Below are positions 1-6,439 of a DNA stretch of 7,336 nucleotides, in pieces. Numbering within the stretch: the first letter of the stretch is position 1; every line of letters starts with the position of its first letter. Source of the DNA: an uncultured Anaerotruncus sp. (GTDB lineage: Bacteria; Bacillota; Clostridia; Oscillospirales; Ruminococcaceae); contig CAJUJI010000138.1 of NCBI GenBank assembly GCA_910586875.1, positions 1 to 7,336 of the forward strand, in the 5' to 3' direction. The position numbers were made by a program, and so were the translations under genes. Below the pieces are notes generated by a model, which did not search any database, had not been told where the DNA came from, and worked only from the letters and a program-made list of their open reading frames with translations.

Positions 1-17
1 TGCGAGAATTGTTTACG

Positions 18-49
18 AAAAAAGAAAGCCCAGATGGGCTTTCTTTTTT
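18..49 (-). terminator. Intrinsic terminator of the pheST operon, symmetric (bidirectional)
   Basis: A perfect inverted repeat pairs 18-31 with 36-49 (14 bp) around a 4-nt AGAT loop. The core is GAAAGCCC/GGGCTTTC with an A6 tract on one side and a T6 tract on the other. Read on the minus strand it is a GC stem followed by six U, placed 29 nt after the pheT stop codon, as expected for a rho-independent terminator. Because the A and T tracts mirror each other it would work in both directions, so it may also end a plus-strand gene lying left of the window. No such gene is visible in bases 1-17. Confidence 0.93.
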
Positions 50-78
50 GTAGGCGAACGTTTTGGGTAAGGAAGCTC

Positions 79-2460
79 TTAACTGCGCAGCTCCACACCA
101 GACTGTGCCAGGACCTTCAATATCCGCTTGACTGCGGCATCAGCTTCCTCATCGGTCAGTGTGCGGTCAGCAGCGCGCAGCGTCAGGCTGTAAGCAACGC
201 TTTTTTTGCCTTTTGCGACCTGCTCACCGCGGTAAACATCGAACAAGCAAACACTTTCCAAAATTTTGCCTGCGCCCTCACGGATTGCTTTCTCCAAGGT
301 TGCAACGGGTGTTTCATCATCACAGAGCAACGCGAGATCGCGGGTGGAAGCGGGGAACTTTGGCAGCGGCCGGTAGCCCTGCTCTGGTGCAACCTGCTCT
401 AGCATGGTCAGTAAGTCCAGATAGGCAACATAAGCGCGGGTGCCAATGGTATAGTTTTCCAACACTATCGGATGCACCTCGCCAATCATACCAAGCTTTA
501 CGCCGCTTAAATCAATCTCTGCGCAGCGCCCAGGATGAAAGGTTGGATGGGTAGTATAGGCAGCGAATTCCGCCCCCTGCACATTCAAACTGCTAAGCAG
601 TGTTTCTACAATCCCTTTGAGCGTGAAGAAGTTCGCTGTTTCTCCATACATTCCAATGGTAATAACAGGGCGTTCCTCCGGCAGCTCGCAGCCAGCCTGT
701 GGCAGATATACCGTTCCAATCTCGTAGAGAGCTGCCGCTTTGTTGCGGTTATTGTAGTTGCGGGAAAGCACCTCTAGCATAGAGGGAACCATCGTTGTAC
801 GCATGACGCTGGTATCCTCGCCAAGCGGATTGCTGATGACAACACAGTTGCGATAGTCACTGTCTGTAGGCAGTGCAATTTTATCATAATATTTGGGGCT
901 GATGAAGGAATAGGTGGACACCTCATAAAGTCCCTGTGCCTGCAAGATCTGGTTGACGCGCTGTTCAAACTTCTGCTTTTGGGTATATTGTCCATTGGCA
1001 GTGCCGCGGATTGCGGTGGAGGGAATTTTATCATAGCCGTAGAAACGAGCGATTTCCTCGGAAATATCCGCCTTATGTTCCAGATCCAAACGGAAGGAGG
1101 GAGGGATCACATATTCACCATCAATTTTGCAGTCCAGCCCGTTTAAAATCCGGTGCATCTCCTCGATGGGAACATCGATACCAATGAAGCGATTGATCCA
1201 CTCAGGCTCTAGTTTGATGCGGCGCGCTTCCTGCTGAGAGTTGTCCACATCAATCATACCGCCAATGACCTCTCCGGCCCCCAGCAGCTCTACCAACTCA
1301 CAAGCACGCTCTACCGCAGGAATGCAGGTGGCGGGGTCAAGCTGCTTTTCAAAACGTCCCGATGCTTCGGTGCGCATTCCCAGATTTTTGGCGGTAATGC
1401 GCACCGAGGCACCATTGAAGCAGGCGGATTCAAATACAATCATATTGGTATCGTCCATGATACCGCTGTATTCGCCGCCCATAACGCCTGCAACCGCAGA
1501 GGGTTTGACAGCATCTGCGATGACCAGCATCTCTGGCGTGAGGGTGCGCTCTACGCCATCCAAGGTCATAATTGTTTCTCCAGCCTTTGCGTTTCGCACA
1601 ACGATTTTGCCGCCCTCCACATATTTGTGGTCAAAGGCGTGCATTGGCTGGCCATATTCCAGCATCACATAGTTGGTGATATCTACAATGTTGTTGATTG
1701 GACGGACCCCACAAGCGCGCAGCCGTTCCCGCAGCCAACGCGGAGATGGCTCTATTTTGATATTTTTCACCATCCGTGCTACATAACGCGGACACAGTTC
1801 AGGAGCTTGCACCTCAACCGCAAGATGATTGTGGATGTCGTCTACGGTATGTTTGACGGTCGCCTCTGGAAGATGCAACGGGCGGCCAAAGGTCATTGCT
1901 GCCTCACGCGCGAGACCGGTAACCGACAAACAATCCGGACGATTGGAGGTAATCTCAAATTCTACGCAGGTGTCGTTTAGCCCAATCGCTGATTGGATAT
2001 CCTGTCCCAATTTTACATCAGGCTCCTGCATAATGAAAATGCCGTCCTCAATGGCATAAGGGAAATCGTGTGCAGTCAACCCAAGCTCTCCCAGAGAACA
2101 GAGCATTCCGTTGCTTTCCACACCGCGCAGTTTGCCCTTTTTAATGTGTATGCCGTTTGGCAGATCGCTGTCATGCAGCGCAACTGGTACAATATCCTGC
2201 GCGTTGACATTGGAAGCACCGGTTACAATCTGGATTGGCTCACCACTGCCGACATCCACCTGGCAGATCACCAAATGATCAGAGTCAGGATGGGGAACAA
2301 CCGATAAAATTTTACCAACCACCACGTTTTTTATTTCGGAGCCCTCTACCTTCCAGCCCTCCACCTTGGAGCCAGACATGGTCATAGCCTCTGCAAACTG
2401 GCGGGGGAGGATATCGCTGGTATCCACATAATCGGATAACCACTTCATTGATAAATTCAT
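79..2460 (-). CDS. pheT: Phenylalanine--tRNA ligase beta subunit
   Basis: Beta subunit of the cytoplasmic alpha2beta2 phenylalanyl-tRNA synthetase, which charges tRNA-Phe with phenylalanine using ATP. The beta subunit binds tRNA and edits mischarged Tyr. At 793 aa it has the usual bacterial length and full domain order: N-terminal EMAP/OB-type tRNA-binding domain (about 42-155, HPDSDHL at 57-63), B3/B4 editing domain (about 215-385, with GVRPINNIVDITNYV, AGVMGG at 324-329 and RTEASGRFE at 363-371), B5 domain (about 412-480, ending SEEIARFYGYDKIP), catalytic-like core (about 490-690), and ferredoxin-fold anticodon-binding domain (about 698-793, starting KFPASTRDLAL). The ATG at 2460 has GGAGGT (2469-2474) 8 nt upstream. 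It lies 20 nt after pheS, so it is co-transcribed and under the same T-box. One minor oddity is Gln373 in RFEKQLDP, where glycine is common. No truncation or frameshift is seen. Confidence 0.98.
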   Translation of the reverse strand: MNLSMKWLSDYVDTSDILPRQFAEAMTMSGSKVEGWKVEGSEIKNVVVGKILSVVPHPDSDHLVICQVDVGSGEPIQIVTGASNVNAQDIVPVALHDSDLPNGIHIKKGKLRGVESNGMLCSLGELGLTAHDFPYAIEDGIFIMQEPDVKLGQDIQSAIGLNDTCVEFEITSNRPDCLSVTGLAREAAMTFGRPLHLPEATVKHTVDDIHNHLAVEVQAPELCPRYVARMVKNIKIEPSPRWLRERLRACGVRPINNIVDITNYVMLEYGQPMHAFDHKYVEGGKIVVRNAKAGETIMTLDGVERTLTPEMLVIADAVKPSAVAGVMGGEYSGIMDDTNMIVFESACFNGASVRITAKNLGMRTEASGRFEKQLDPATCIPAVERACELVELLGAGEVIGGMIDVDNSQQEARRIKLEPEWINRFIGIDVPIEEMHRILNGLDCKIDGEYVIPPSFRLDLEHKADISEEIARFYGYDKIPSTAIRGTANGQYTQKQKFEQRVNQILQAQGLYEVSTYSFISPKYYDKIALPTDSDYRNCVVISNPLGEDTSVMRTTMVPSMLEVLSRNYNNRNKAAALYEIGTVYLPQAGCELPEERPVITIGMYGETANFFTLKGIVETLLSSLNVQGAEFAAYTTHPTFHPGRCAEIDLSGVKLGMIGEVHPIVLENYTIGTRAYVAYLDLLTMLEQVAPEQGYRPLPKFPASTRDLALLCDDETPVATLEKAIREGAGKILESVCLFDVYRGEQVAKGKKSVAYSLTLRAADRTLTDEEADAAVKRILKVLAQSGVELRS

Positions 2461-2480
2461 TTTATAAAACCTCCGTATGA

Positions 2481-3500
2481 TTAGAACTGATCCAAGAAGC
2501 GCACGTCATTCTCATAGAACAGGCGCAGGTCATCAATATTGTAGCGGCGCATGACCGTGCGCTCAAGGCCAAGGCCAAATGCAAAGCCGCTATATTCCTC
2601 TGGATCGATGCCACAGATAGAGAGCACCTTTGGATGCACCATACCACAGCCGAGTAGCTCAATCCAGCCCTCACCTTTGCACAGACGGCAGCCTTCACCC
2701 TTGCAGGCAAAACACTGAACGTCCAGTTCTGCGGAAGGTTCGGTAAAGGGGAAGTGATGCGGACGGAACCGTACCACCGATTCCTCGCCATACAGCCGTT
2801 TGACAAACATCTCTAACGTACCCTTTAAATCCGCCATCGTGATTCCCTTGTCCACCACCAAGCCTTCAATCTGGTGGAACAGTGGAGAGTGGGTTGCGTC
2901 TACCGCATCGGAACGATAAACACGCCCAGGGGAAATAATCCGAATTGGCGGTTTCTGGTTTTCCATTACACGCACCTGTACAGGGGAGGTCTGGGTACGC
3001 AGTACAACATTGTCAGAAATATAGAAGGTATCCTGTGTGTCGCGCGCGGGATGGTTTTTCGGGATGTTCAGCGCTTCAAAGTTGTAGTAGTCCAGTTCTA
3101 CCTCTGGGCCCTCTGCAATCGAGAAGCCCATCCCCAGGAAAATTTCCTTGATTTCGTCCAGCACCTTGTTTAACGGATGTGCTTTACCGATAGGCGCGGC
3201 GGTCCCTGGCAGCGTGACGTCTAACTTTTCCTGTTCCAGCTTTTTGGCCTGCATCGCGGTCTTGATGGAAACAGCCTTTTGTTCAATCAACTGCTCGATA
3301 GAGGCGCGCACCTCATTTGCAAAGGCGCCAACCTTTGGGCGTTCCTCTGCCGATAGCTTGCCCATCTGCTTGAGGATTGCGGTCAGCTCGCCCTTTTTGC
3401 CAAGGTATTTGACCCGCAGCTCATCCAGCACCTTTGGGTCGCTGACCTGTGCTAGCGCCAGCACAGCCTGCTCCTTGATGTTTTGCAGTGCGTTTAACAT
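2481..3500 (-). CDS. pheS: Phenylalanine--tRNA ligase alpha subunit
   Basis: Catalytic alpha subunit of phenylalanyl-tRNA synthetase, a class II enzyme that forms Phe-adenylate and transfers Phe to tRNA-Phe. The 339-aa protein has the N-terminal coiled-coil arm that binds tRNA (about 1-90) and then the class II core: motif 1 region with FSIAEGPEVELDYYNFEALN (126-145), TQTSPVQ (169-175) in the substrate pocket, motif 2 RIISPGRVYRSDAVDATHSP (187-206), FTEPSAELDV (252-261), GCGMVHPKVL (284-293), and motif 3 with GFAFGLGLER (305-314). Ala307 corresponds to the residue that sets Phe specificity in the E. coli enzyme. Four cysteines (263, 266, 271, 274; CxxC-x4-CxxC) form a knuckle-like insert that E. 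coli PheS lacks but many Firmicutes share. The ATG at 3500 is preceded by AAAAGGATGAG. An upstream ATG at 3510 is in another frame and stops after five codons. pheT follows after 20 nt. Confidence 0.98.
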   Translation of the reverse strand: MLNALQNIKEQAVLALAQVSDPKVLDELRVKYLGKKGELTAILKQMGKLSAEERPKVGAFANEVRASIEQLIEQKAVSIKTAMQAKKLEQEKLDVTLPGTAAPIGKAHPLNKVLDEIKEIFLGMGFSIAEGPEVELDYYNFEALNIPKNHPARDTQDTFYISDNVVLRTQTSPVQVRVMENQKPPIRIISPGRVYRSDAVDATHSPLFHQIEGLVVDKGITMADLKGTLEMFVKRLYGEESVVRFRPHHFPFTEPSAELDVQCFACKGEGCRLCKGEGWIELLGCGMVHPKVLSICGIDPEEYSGFAFGLGLERTVMRRYNIDDLRLFYENDVRFLDQF

Positions 3501-3538
3501 AGCATACTCATCCTTTTCAAAAGATTATAATACATAGT

Positions 3539-3573
3539 AAAAAGGCTGCCCGTCCCAAAAGGGACGAACAGCC
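3539..3573 (-). terminator. T-box regulated intrinsic terminator
   Basis: On the minus strand, 3573-3561 pairs with 3556-3544 in 13 consecutive pairs (two of them G-U) around a UUUU loop, followed at once by five U (3543-3539). It lies 38 nt before the pheS start codon. It forms when charged tRNA-Phe is bound or no tRNA is bound, and stops transcription before pheST. Binding of uncharged tRNA stabilises the competing antiterminator. Confidence 0.94.
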
Positions 3574-3597
3574 GATTGACAGTCCGTGGTACCACCC
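3561..3597 (-). promoter_or_regulatory. T-box antiterminator
   Basis: By hand pairing, GGG (3597-3595) pairs with CCC (3563-3561). The seven-base bulge UGGUACC (3594-3588) follows. Then ACGGAC (3587-3582) pairs with GUUCGU (3569-3564) in six pairs, one of them G-U, with a loop at 3581-3570. This is the textbook antiterminator shape with its 7-nt bulge for the tRNA acceptor end. Bases 3561-3569 are also the 5' arm of the terminator, so the two folds exclude each other. Confidence 0.9.
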
Positions 3598-3802
3598 AAA
3601 TTCCCGATGAAGTCATCGGGCACTTTTGCACACGATAACGGGTGTGACCCGTTGCAACCTACAAAGAAGGTTCAGCTGCACCGCTCCCAGGCGAACTTCA
3701 CGCAAGCCCAGCACGGTTTGTTTTCAGCCGATGGCAAACCTCTCTGTCGAGTGGGGGAAAGCGCTACTTTTCCTGTTCTATGCGTTCTATTGAAGTGTCT
3801 CG

Positions 3803-3831
3803 ATTATAGCACGCCTTTTTCGCTTTGGCAA
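3803..3831 (-). promoter_or_regulatory. Sigma-A promoter of the pheST operon
   Basis: On the minus strand, -35 TTGCCA (3831-3826) and -10 TATAAT (3808-3803) are separated by exactly 17 bp. The start of transcription should fall near 3796, about 16-20 nt before stem I of the T-box. The -35 box begins only 17 nt after the nth stop codon. Confidence 0.88.
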
Positions 3832-3847
3832 GGGTTTTTACAAAAAT

Positions 3848-4495
3848 TTATTTTTTCAGCCGGTATGTATTCTGAAAATGCTTGCAGCAAACGCTGAGTA
3901 CACAGCGGTCACATGCCGGCCGGCGCGCCACACAAACTGCGCGTCCATGCAACACCAGCCGGTGGCAGAAATCGTTGGATTCTTCTGGTGGCAGTAGAGG
4001 GCGCAGCTGCTGTTCTACCTTGAACGGATCCTTTCCCTCGCTGAGTCCCAGCAGGTTGGTCAGCCGGATACAGTGGGTGTCCACCACGATAGAAGGCTTG
4101 TGAAATATATCGCCCATCATCAGATTTGCAGTTTTGCGCCCGATGCCAGGCAGCTTCACAAGCTCCTCTAAAGTATCTGGCACCTGTCCGTTATAGCGTT
4201 CCATCATCATTTGACACATCCCGATGATGTCACGCGCTTTTGTTTTGTATAGCCCACAGGATTTGATGCAATCCTCAATATCGGATAACTCTGCATTGGC
4301 AAAATCTTCGACGCTCTGATATTTCTTGTACATCTCCTTGCAAACAATATTTACCCGTGCATCGGTACATTGTGCAGCAAGACGAGTCGCGATCAAAAGC
4401 TCATGCGGCTTTTGATATTCCAGTGAACAGATAGCGTCTGGATATTCCTTTTTTAACAGCTCAATTGCGGTGAGTGCAATCTGTTTTTTTCGCAT
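3848..4495 (-). CDS. nth: Endonuclease III (DNA glycosylase/AP lyase)
   Basis: Base-excision repair enzyme that removes oxidised pyrimidines and cleaves the abasic site by beta-elimination. The 215-aa length is normal. Seen in the sequence: the helix-hairpin-helix LPGIGRKTAN (115-124) with catalytic Lys121, the catalytic Asp139 in VVDTH (137-141), and the C-terminal [4Fe-4S] ligands Cys188, Cys195, Cys198 and Cys204 in exact C-x6-C-x2-C-x5-C spacing. AAQCTDARVN (40-49) matches the family's conserved helix. The start at 4495 has AGGAGG (4503-4508) 7 nt upstream. It is the third gene of an operon, 24 nt after the second ChrA-family gene. No intrinsic terminator follows it before the pheST promoter. 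MutY is excluded by the short length, the lysine at the catalytic position and the lack of a C-terminal NUDIX-like domain. Confidence 0.97.
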   Translation of the reverse strand: MRKKQIALTAIELLKKEYPDAICSLEYQKPHELLIATRLAAQCTDARVNIVCKEMYKKYQSVEDFANAELSDIEDCIKSCGLYKTKARDIIGMCQMMMERYNGQVPDTLEELVKLPGIGRKTANLMMGDIFHKPSIVVDTHCIRLTNLLGLSEGKDPFKVEQQLRPLLPPEESNDFCHRLVLHGRAVCVARRPACDRCVLSVCCKHFQNTYRLKK

Positions 4496-4519
4496 TTTGA
4501 TGCCTCCTATCTGACGGTT

Positions 4520-5110
4520 TTACCCTGCAAGCCCAGGGAGCAGAAGGTGAAACAGAATTCCCAAAATTCCGGAAATCAAAATCAAGAAAATAGGATGTAG
4601 CCCCTTTTTGATACGGCTGAATATAAACATGAGAATACCGATGATAATTGCCATCCAGCTTACAGAAACGACGTTGCCACGCAGTAGCTCCCAAATTTTA
4701 ACACCATCAAACACATTGGTCAGAAAGATGGAAAGTGCAGCCGATGCAATCAGTCCAATTACAGCGGCGCGCAATCCATACAGCGCAGCTTTGACATAGA
4801 TATTTTCCTGGAACCGCTGGAAACAGGTTGCAACCAGCAAAATAATGAGAAAGGAGGGGAGAATAACCCCCAGCGTAGCACAGGTTGCACCTAAAAGGCT
4901 TGCGCGCTCCATCCCGATAAAGGTCGCAATATTGACCGCAAATGGTCCAGGGGTGGATTCACTAATCGCGATAAAATCAATGAGCTGTTCCTCAGTGGCC
5001 CAACCCAAACGGAGAATGTTTTGCTGAATCATGGGGATCATCGCATAGCCGCCGCCAAAGGTGAACAATCCTATCTTGAAGAATACAGCAAACAGGTGCA
5101 GATAGATCAT
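4520..5110 (-). CDS. chrA: ChrA-family short-chain transporter, second half (CHR domain)
   Basis: Integral membrane protein of the chromate ion transporter (CHR) family, 196 aa, with one CHR domain. Signature motifs are FTFGGGYAMIP (16-26) after an amphipathic start, and SESTPGP (50-56) followed by NIATFIG (60-66). Hydrophobic segments lie at about 72-97, 108-131, 150-165 and 172-193. In the short-chain branch two homologous half-size proteins are encoded side by side. In Bacillus such pairs act together in chromate efflux, and the two halves are reported to lie in opposite orientation. The natural substrate here is unknown, since many clostridial copies lie in strains not tested for chromate. 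The ATG at 5110 overlaps the upstream stop as ATGA and has GGAGGT (5119-5124) 8 nt upstream, so it is probably translationally coupled. nth follows after 24 nt. Confidence 0.93.
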   Translation of the reverse strand: MIYLHLFAVFFKIGLFTFGGGYAMIPMIQQNILRLGWATEEQLIDFIAISESTPGPFAVNIATFIGMERASLLGATCATLGVILPSFLIILLVATCFQRFQENIYVKAALYGLRAAVIGLIASAALSIFLTNVFDGVKIWELLRGNVVSVSWMAIIIGILMFIFSRIKKGLHPIFLILISGILGILFHLLLPGLAG

Positions 5111-5676
5111 TTCTGCTCACCTCCATCCAGCTTTGCGGCAAGTACCATCTGCCGGATAATTCCAGCTGCGCCTGCAAGCACCAGGATCAAAATAACATCT
5201 AGCCCTATGAGCGCCGCACAAACAAAGGCCAACAGCATGATAGAGATTGTAAACGCATTTTTGGGGCATTTTTTCCCCAGCTTTAGCACAGCATTGATTA
5301 CCAACACCACAACACCAGCGCGGATTCCATCAAACATCCAGGCAAGCCATTGGATCTGTTTATACTGCATGATGAACAAGGAAAGCACCGCAATGATTAG
5401 AAAGGAGGGCAGCGCAGTGCCAAAGGTTGCGCAAGCAGCACCCCAAAAACCGGCGACCTTATGGCCAATGAAGGTTGCAGCATTGATGGAAATTGGTCCT
5501 GGGGTGGATTCCGCGATTGCGAGAACATCCAAAATATCCTCCTCAGTTACCCAATGGTGAGATTCGACGGTTTCGCGTTCGATCAGTGGAATCATTGCAT
5601 AGCCGCCACCAAAGGTAAATGCTCCTATCTTAAAAAACGAAAGAAATAGCGGCAAACATTGTGACAAATTTTTCAC
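5107..5676 (-). CDS. chrA: ChrA-family short-chain transporter, first half (CHR domain)
   Basis: First of two tandem single-domain CHR-family membrane proteins, 189 aa. Motifs are FFKIGAFTFGGGYAMIPLIE (14-33) and AESTPGPISINAATFIG (55-71), followed by hydrophobic segments at about 75-104, 113-131, 143-157 and 158-175, and a short charged tail. It is clearly homologous to the next protein, sharing FKIG.FTFGGGYAMIP and ESTPGP, but diverged over the second half, as expected for old partners rather than a recent duplication. The start is GTG at 5676, supported by GGAGGAGG (5683-5690) 6 nt upstream. No ATG fits that site. It is the first gene after the promoter at 5720-5748, and its TGA overlaps the ATG of its partner. 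The likely role is anion (chromate-type) export as a heterodimer; the substrate is inferred from the family only. Confidence 0.93.
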   Translation of the reverse strand: MKNLSQCLPLFLSFFKIGAFTFGGGYAMIPLIERETVESHHWVTEEDILDVLAIAESTPGPISINAATFIGHKVAGFWGAACATFGTALPSFLIIAVLSLFIMQYKQIQWLAWMFDGIRAGVVVLVINAVLKLGKKCPKNAFTISIMLLAFVCAALIGLDVILILVLAGAAGIIRQMVLAAKLDGGEQK

Positions 5677-5719
5677 AAAAAGCCTCCTCCAAACCTGTCT
5701 TTATTTGAGAATCTCTCTT

Positions 5720-5748
5720 ATTATATCCAGTTTGTGTGCCTTCGTCAA
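5720..5748 (-). promoter_or_regulatory. Sigma-A promoter of the chrA-chrA-nth operon
   Basis: On the minus strand, -35 TTGACG (5748-5743) and -10 TATAAT (5725-5720) are separated by 17 bp. This is one mismatch from full consensus, so basal strength should be high unless repressed. The predicted start near 5713 leaves a leader of about 36 nt that ends in the GGAGGAGG ribosome binding site. A short GAGA-N-TCTC palindrome (5707-5715) lies at the predicted start and is too small to call an operator. Confidence 0.88.
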
Positions 5749-5778
5749 ATGGGTAACTGCATAAACCTGGAAAAATTT

Positions 5779-5791
5779 CAGTAGAATACTG
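5779..5791. repeat. Short inverted repeat CAGTA-GAA-TACTG, possible operator
   Basis: A perfect 5-bp-arm palindrome with a 3-nt centre lies in the divergent region, 31 nt upstream of the chrA -35 box and about 130 nt before tspO. The size fits a half-site pair for a small dimeric regulator. It is also short enough to occur by chance. Confidence 0.4.
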
Positions 5792-5804
5792 TAAGATGCT
5801 TTTG

Positions 5805-5851
5805 AAGCTTATCTGCTGTTTCATCGCTGCTATAAAACAGCAGATGAGCTT
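5805..5851. repeat. 17-bp-arm inverted repeat between chrA and tspO
   Basis: AAGCTTATCTGCTGTTT (5805-5821) pairs along its whole length with AAACAGCAGATGAGCTT (5835-5851). There is one G-U at 5810/5846 and a 13-nt loop. The arm centres are 30 bp apart, close to three helical turns. Neither strand has a T tract after the repeat, so it is not a normal intrinsic terminator. The loop carries TGCTATAAA, an extended -10-like string, on the plus strand. It could be an operator, an RNA hairpin in the tspO leader, or a small repeat element. It is only seen once in this window. Confidence 0.85.
5809..5836 (+). promoter_or_regulatory. Tentative promoter for tspO inside the inverted repeat
   Basis: TGC-TATAAA (5828-5836) resembles an extended -10 box. 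The hexamer 16 bp upstream is TTATCT (5809-5814), a poor -35. Transcription would start near 5843 inside the right repeat arm and give an 80-nt leader. No better plus-strand promoter was found between 5700 and 5922. This is weak evidence. Confidence 0.3.
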
Positions 5852-5922
5852 ATACATGCTGATGTGCAAATACCCACCGCTTGAGAGCGCGTTTTGTTTT
5901 TGAAAAGGGGGAGAGGATTTTC

Positions 5923-6402
5923 ATGACAATTTCTTTCCGGCTGAAGCTAATCCTTGTTTGTACGGCTATTCCATTATTGGGCGGCTTTTTCAGCAGCATT
6001 TTGTGCGGGGATATTTCTGCTGTTTATCATACACTACGACTGCCAGATTTTGCTGTACCATTTTGGATAGTTGTGCCGGTGTGGAGTATTCTATCCCTGT
6101 TGCAGGGAATTGCTTGTGCTTTCATTTGGCAGCAACCGGATTCAACCGCTCGTACCCAGGCTTTGACCTTCTATGCAGTACAGCTACTTTTCAAACTACT
6201 GCAAATACAGCTGTTTTTTGGACTTGAAAAATATCGATTGGCATTTTGGCTGCTTTGTTCGGTATTCGTGCTGACATTACTGACTGTGGTTTCTTTTGCA
6301 TTGTTTGATTGGTGGGCTGGCGTGCTATTGGTCCCATATTTGCTATGGCTTTTTTACAGTATGATACTAACCCGCGCAATCTTGTCGCTGAATTTATTCT
6401 AA
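5923..6402 (+). CDS. TspO/MBR-family membrane protein, divergent
   Basis: 159-aa integral membrane protein of the TspO/MBR (tryptophan-rich sensory protein/peripheral benzodiazepine receptor) family, whose members bind porphyrins and other ligands and form a five-helix bundle. Hydrophobic segments lie at about 7-28, 45-68, 78-99, 105-127 and 131-156. Family landmarks are LRLPDFAVPFWIVVPVWSIL (38-57, matching P-x-W/F-x-x-x-VW), the QLLFKLLQIQLFFGLEK stretch (87-103) and LLVPYLLWLFYSMIL (135-149). It is degenerate at usually conserved points: Lys91 sits where Asn is typical, Gln94 where Trp is typical, Ser58 replaces Tyr after VWSIL, and the final LN becomes LT (149-150). I chose ATG 5923 because of AGGGGGAGAGGA (5906-5917) just upstream. 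A TTG at 5881 in the same frame would read through this ribosome binding site. The ligand and role are unknown. Confidence 0.8.
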   Translation: MTISFRLKLILVCTAIPLLGGFFSSILCGDISAVYHTLRLPDFAVPFWIVVPVWSILSLLQGIACAFIWQQPDSTARTQALTFYAVQLLFKLLQIQLFFGLEKYRLAFWLLCSVFVLTLLTVVSFALFDWWAGVLLVPYLLWLFYSMILTRAILSLNLF

Positions 6403-6410
6403 GAAACTTC

Positions 6411-6439
6411 TTCACAAAAAATAGGGGCTGTGTTATACT
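6411..6439 (+). promoter_or_regulatory. Sigma-A promoter before the AI-2E-family gene
   Basis: -35 TTCACA (6411-6416) and -10 TATACT (6434-6439) each differ from consensus by one base and are 17 bp apart, with TG at 6431-6432 giving an extended -10. The predicted start near 6446 falls in the 8-bp palindrome TACCGGTA (6445-6452). The -35 box begins 8 nt after the tspO stop, so the downstream gene probably has its own promoter. Confidence 0.82.

Larger units (their letters stand above)
3539..3780 (-). promoter_or_regulatory. T-box riboswitch (tRNA-Phe responsive) in the pheST leader
   Basis: This leader RNA element senses uncharged tRNA-Phe and controls transcription into pheST. Read on the minus strand, stem I is supported by ACAGG (3776-3772) with TTTGT (3665-3661), GCGC (3764-3761) with GTGC (3681-3678), and TCCC (3758-3755) with GGGA (3688-3685). 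The specifier-loop AGTA lies at 3768-3765, and an AGAGAGG segment (3745-3739) sits next to a GGTTTG/CAAACC stem. The specifier is TTC at 3668-3666, a Phe codon. A hairpin AACGGGT/ACCCGTT (3653-3637) matches the stem II region, and CCCGATGA/TCATCGGG (3620-3603) is stem III. The T-box core GGGTGGTACCACGG (3597-3584) is near canonical. The bulge UGGU would pair with an ACCA 3' end, that is discriminator A, as in tRNA-Phe. This 300-odd base gap between pheS and nth holds no protein gene that I can support. Confidence 0.97.

Noticed and set aside
34..402. Plus-strand frames opposite pheT, pheS, nth and the ChrA genes
   Set aside because: They are antisense shadows of well-recognised genes, with no family motifs and no ribosome binding sites.
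3524..3529. A second TATAAT on the minus strand just before pheS
   Set aside because: The hexamer 17 bp upstream is CGGGCA inside the terminator arm, which is no -35. The promoter at 3803-3831 explains the T-box transcript.
5630..5869. 79-codon minus-strand reading frame across the chrA promoter region
   Set aside because: It overlaps the start of the first ChrA gene, covers the promoter and inverted repeat, and has no credible ribosome binding site or recognisable domain.
5881..5922. Upstream TTG start for the TspO-family gene
   Set aside because: The added residues are charged and would be encoded by the purine-rich ribosome binding site itself. ATG 5923 has correct spacing and begins the first membrane helix as usual.
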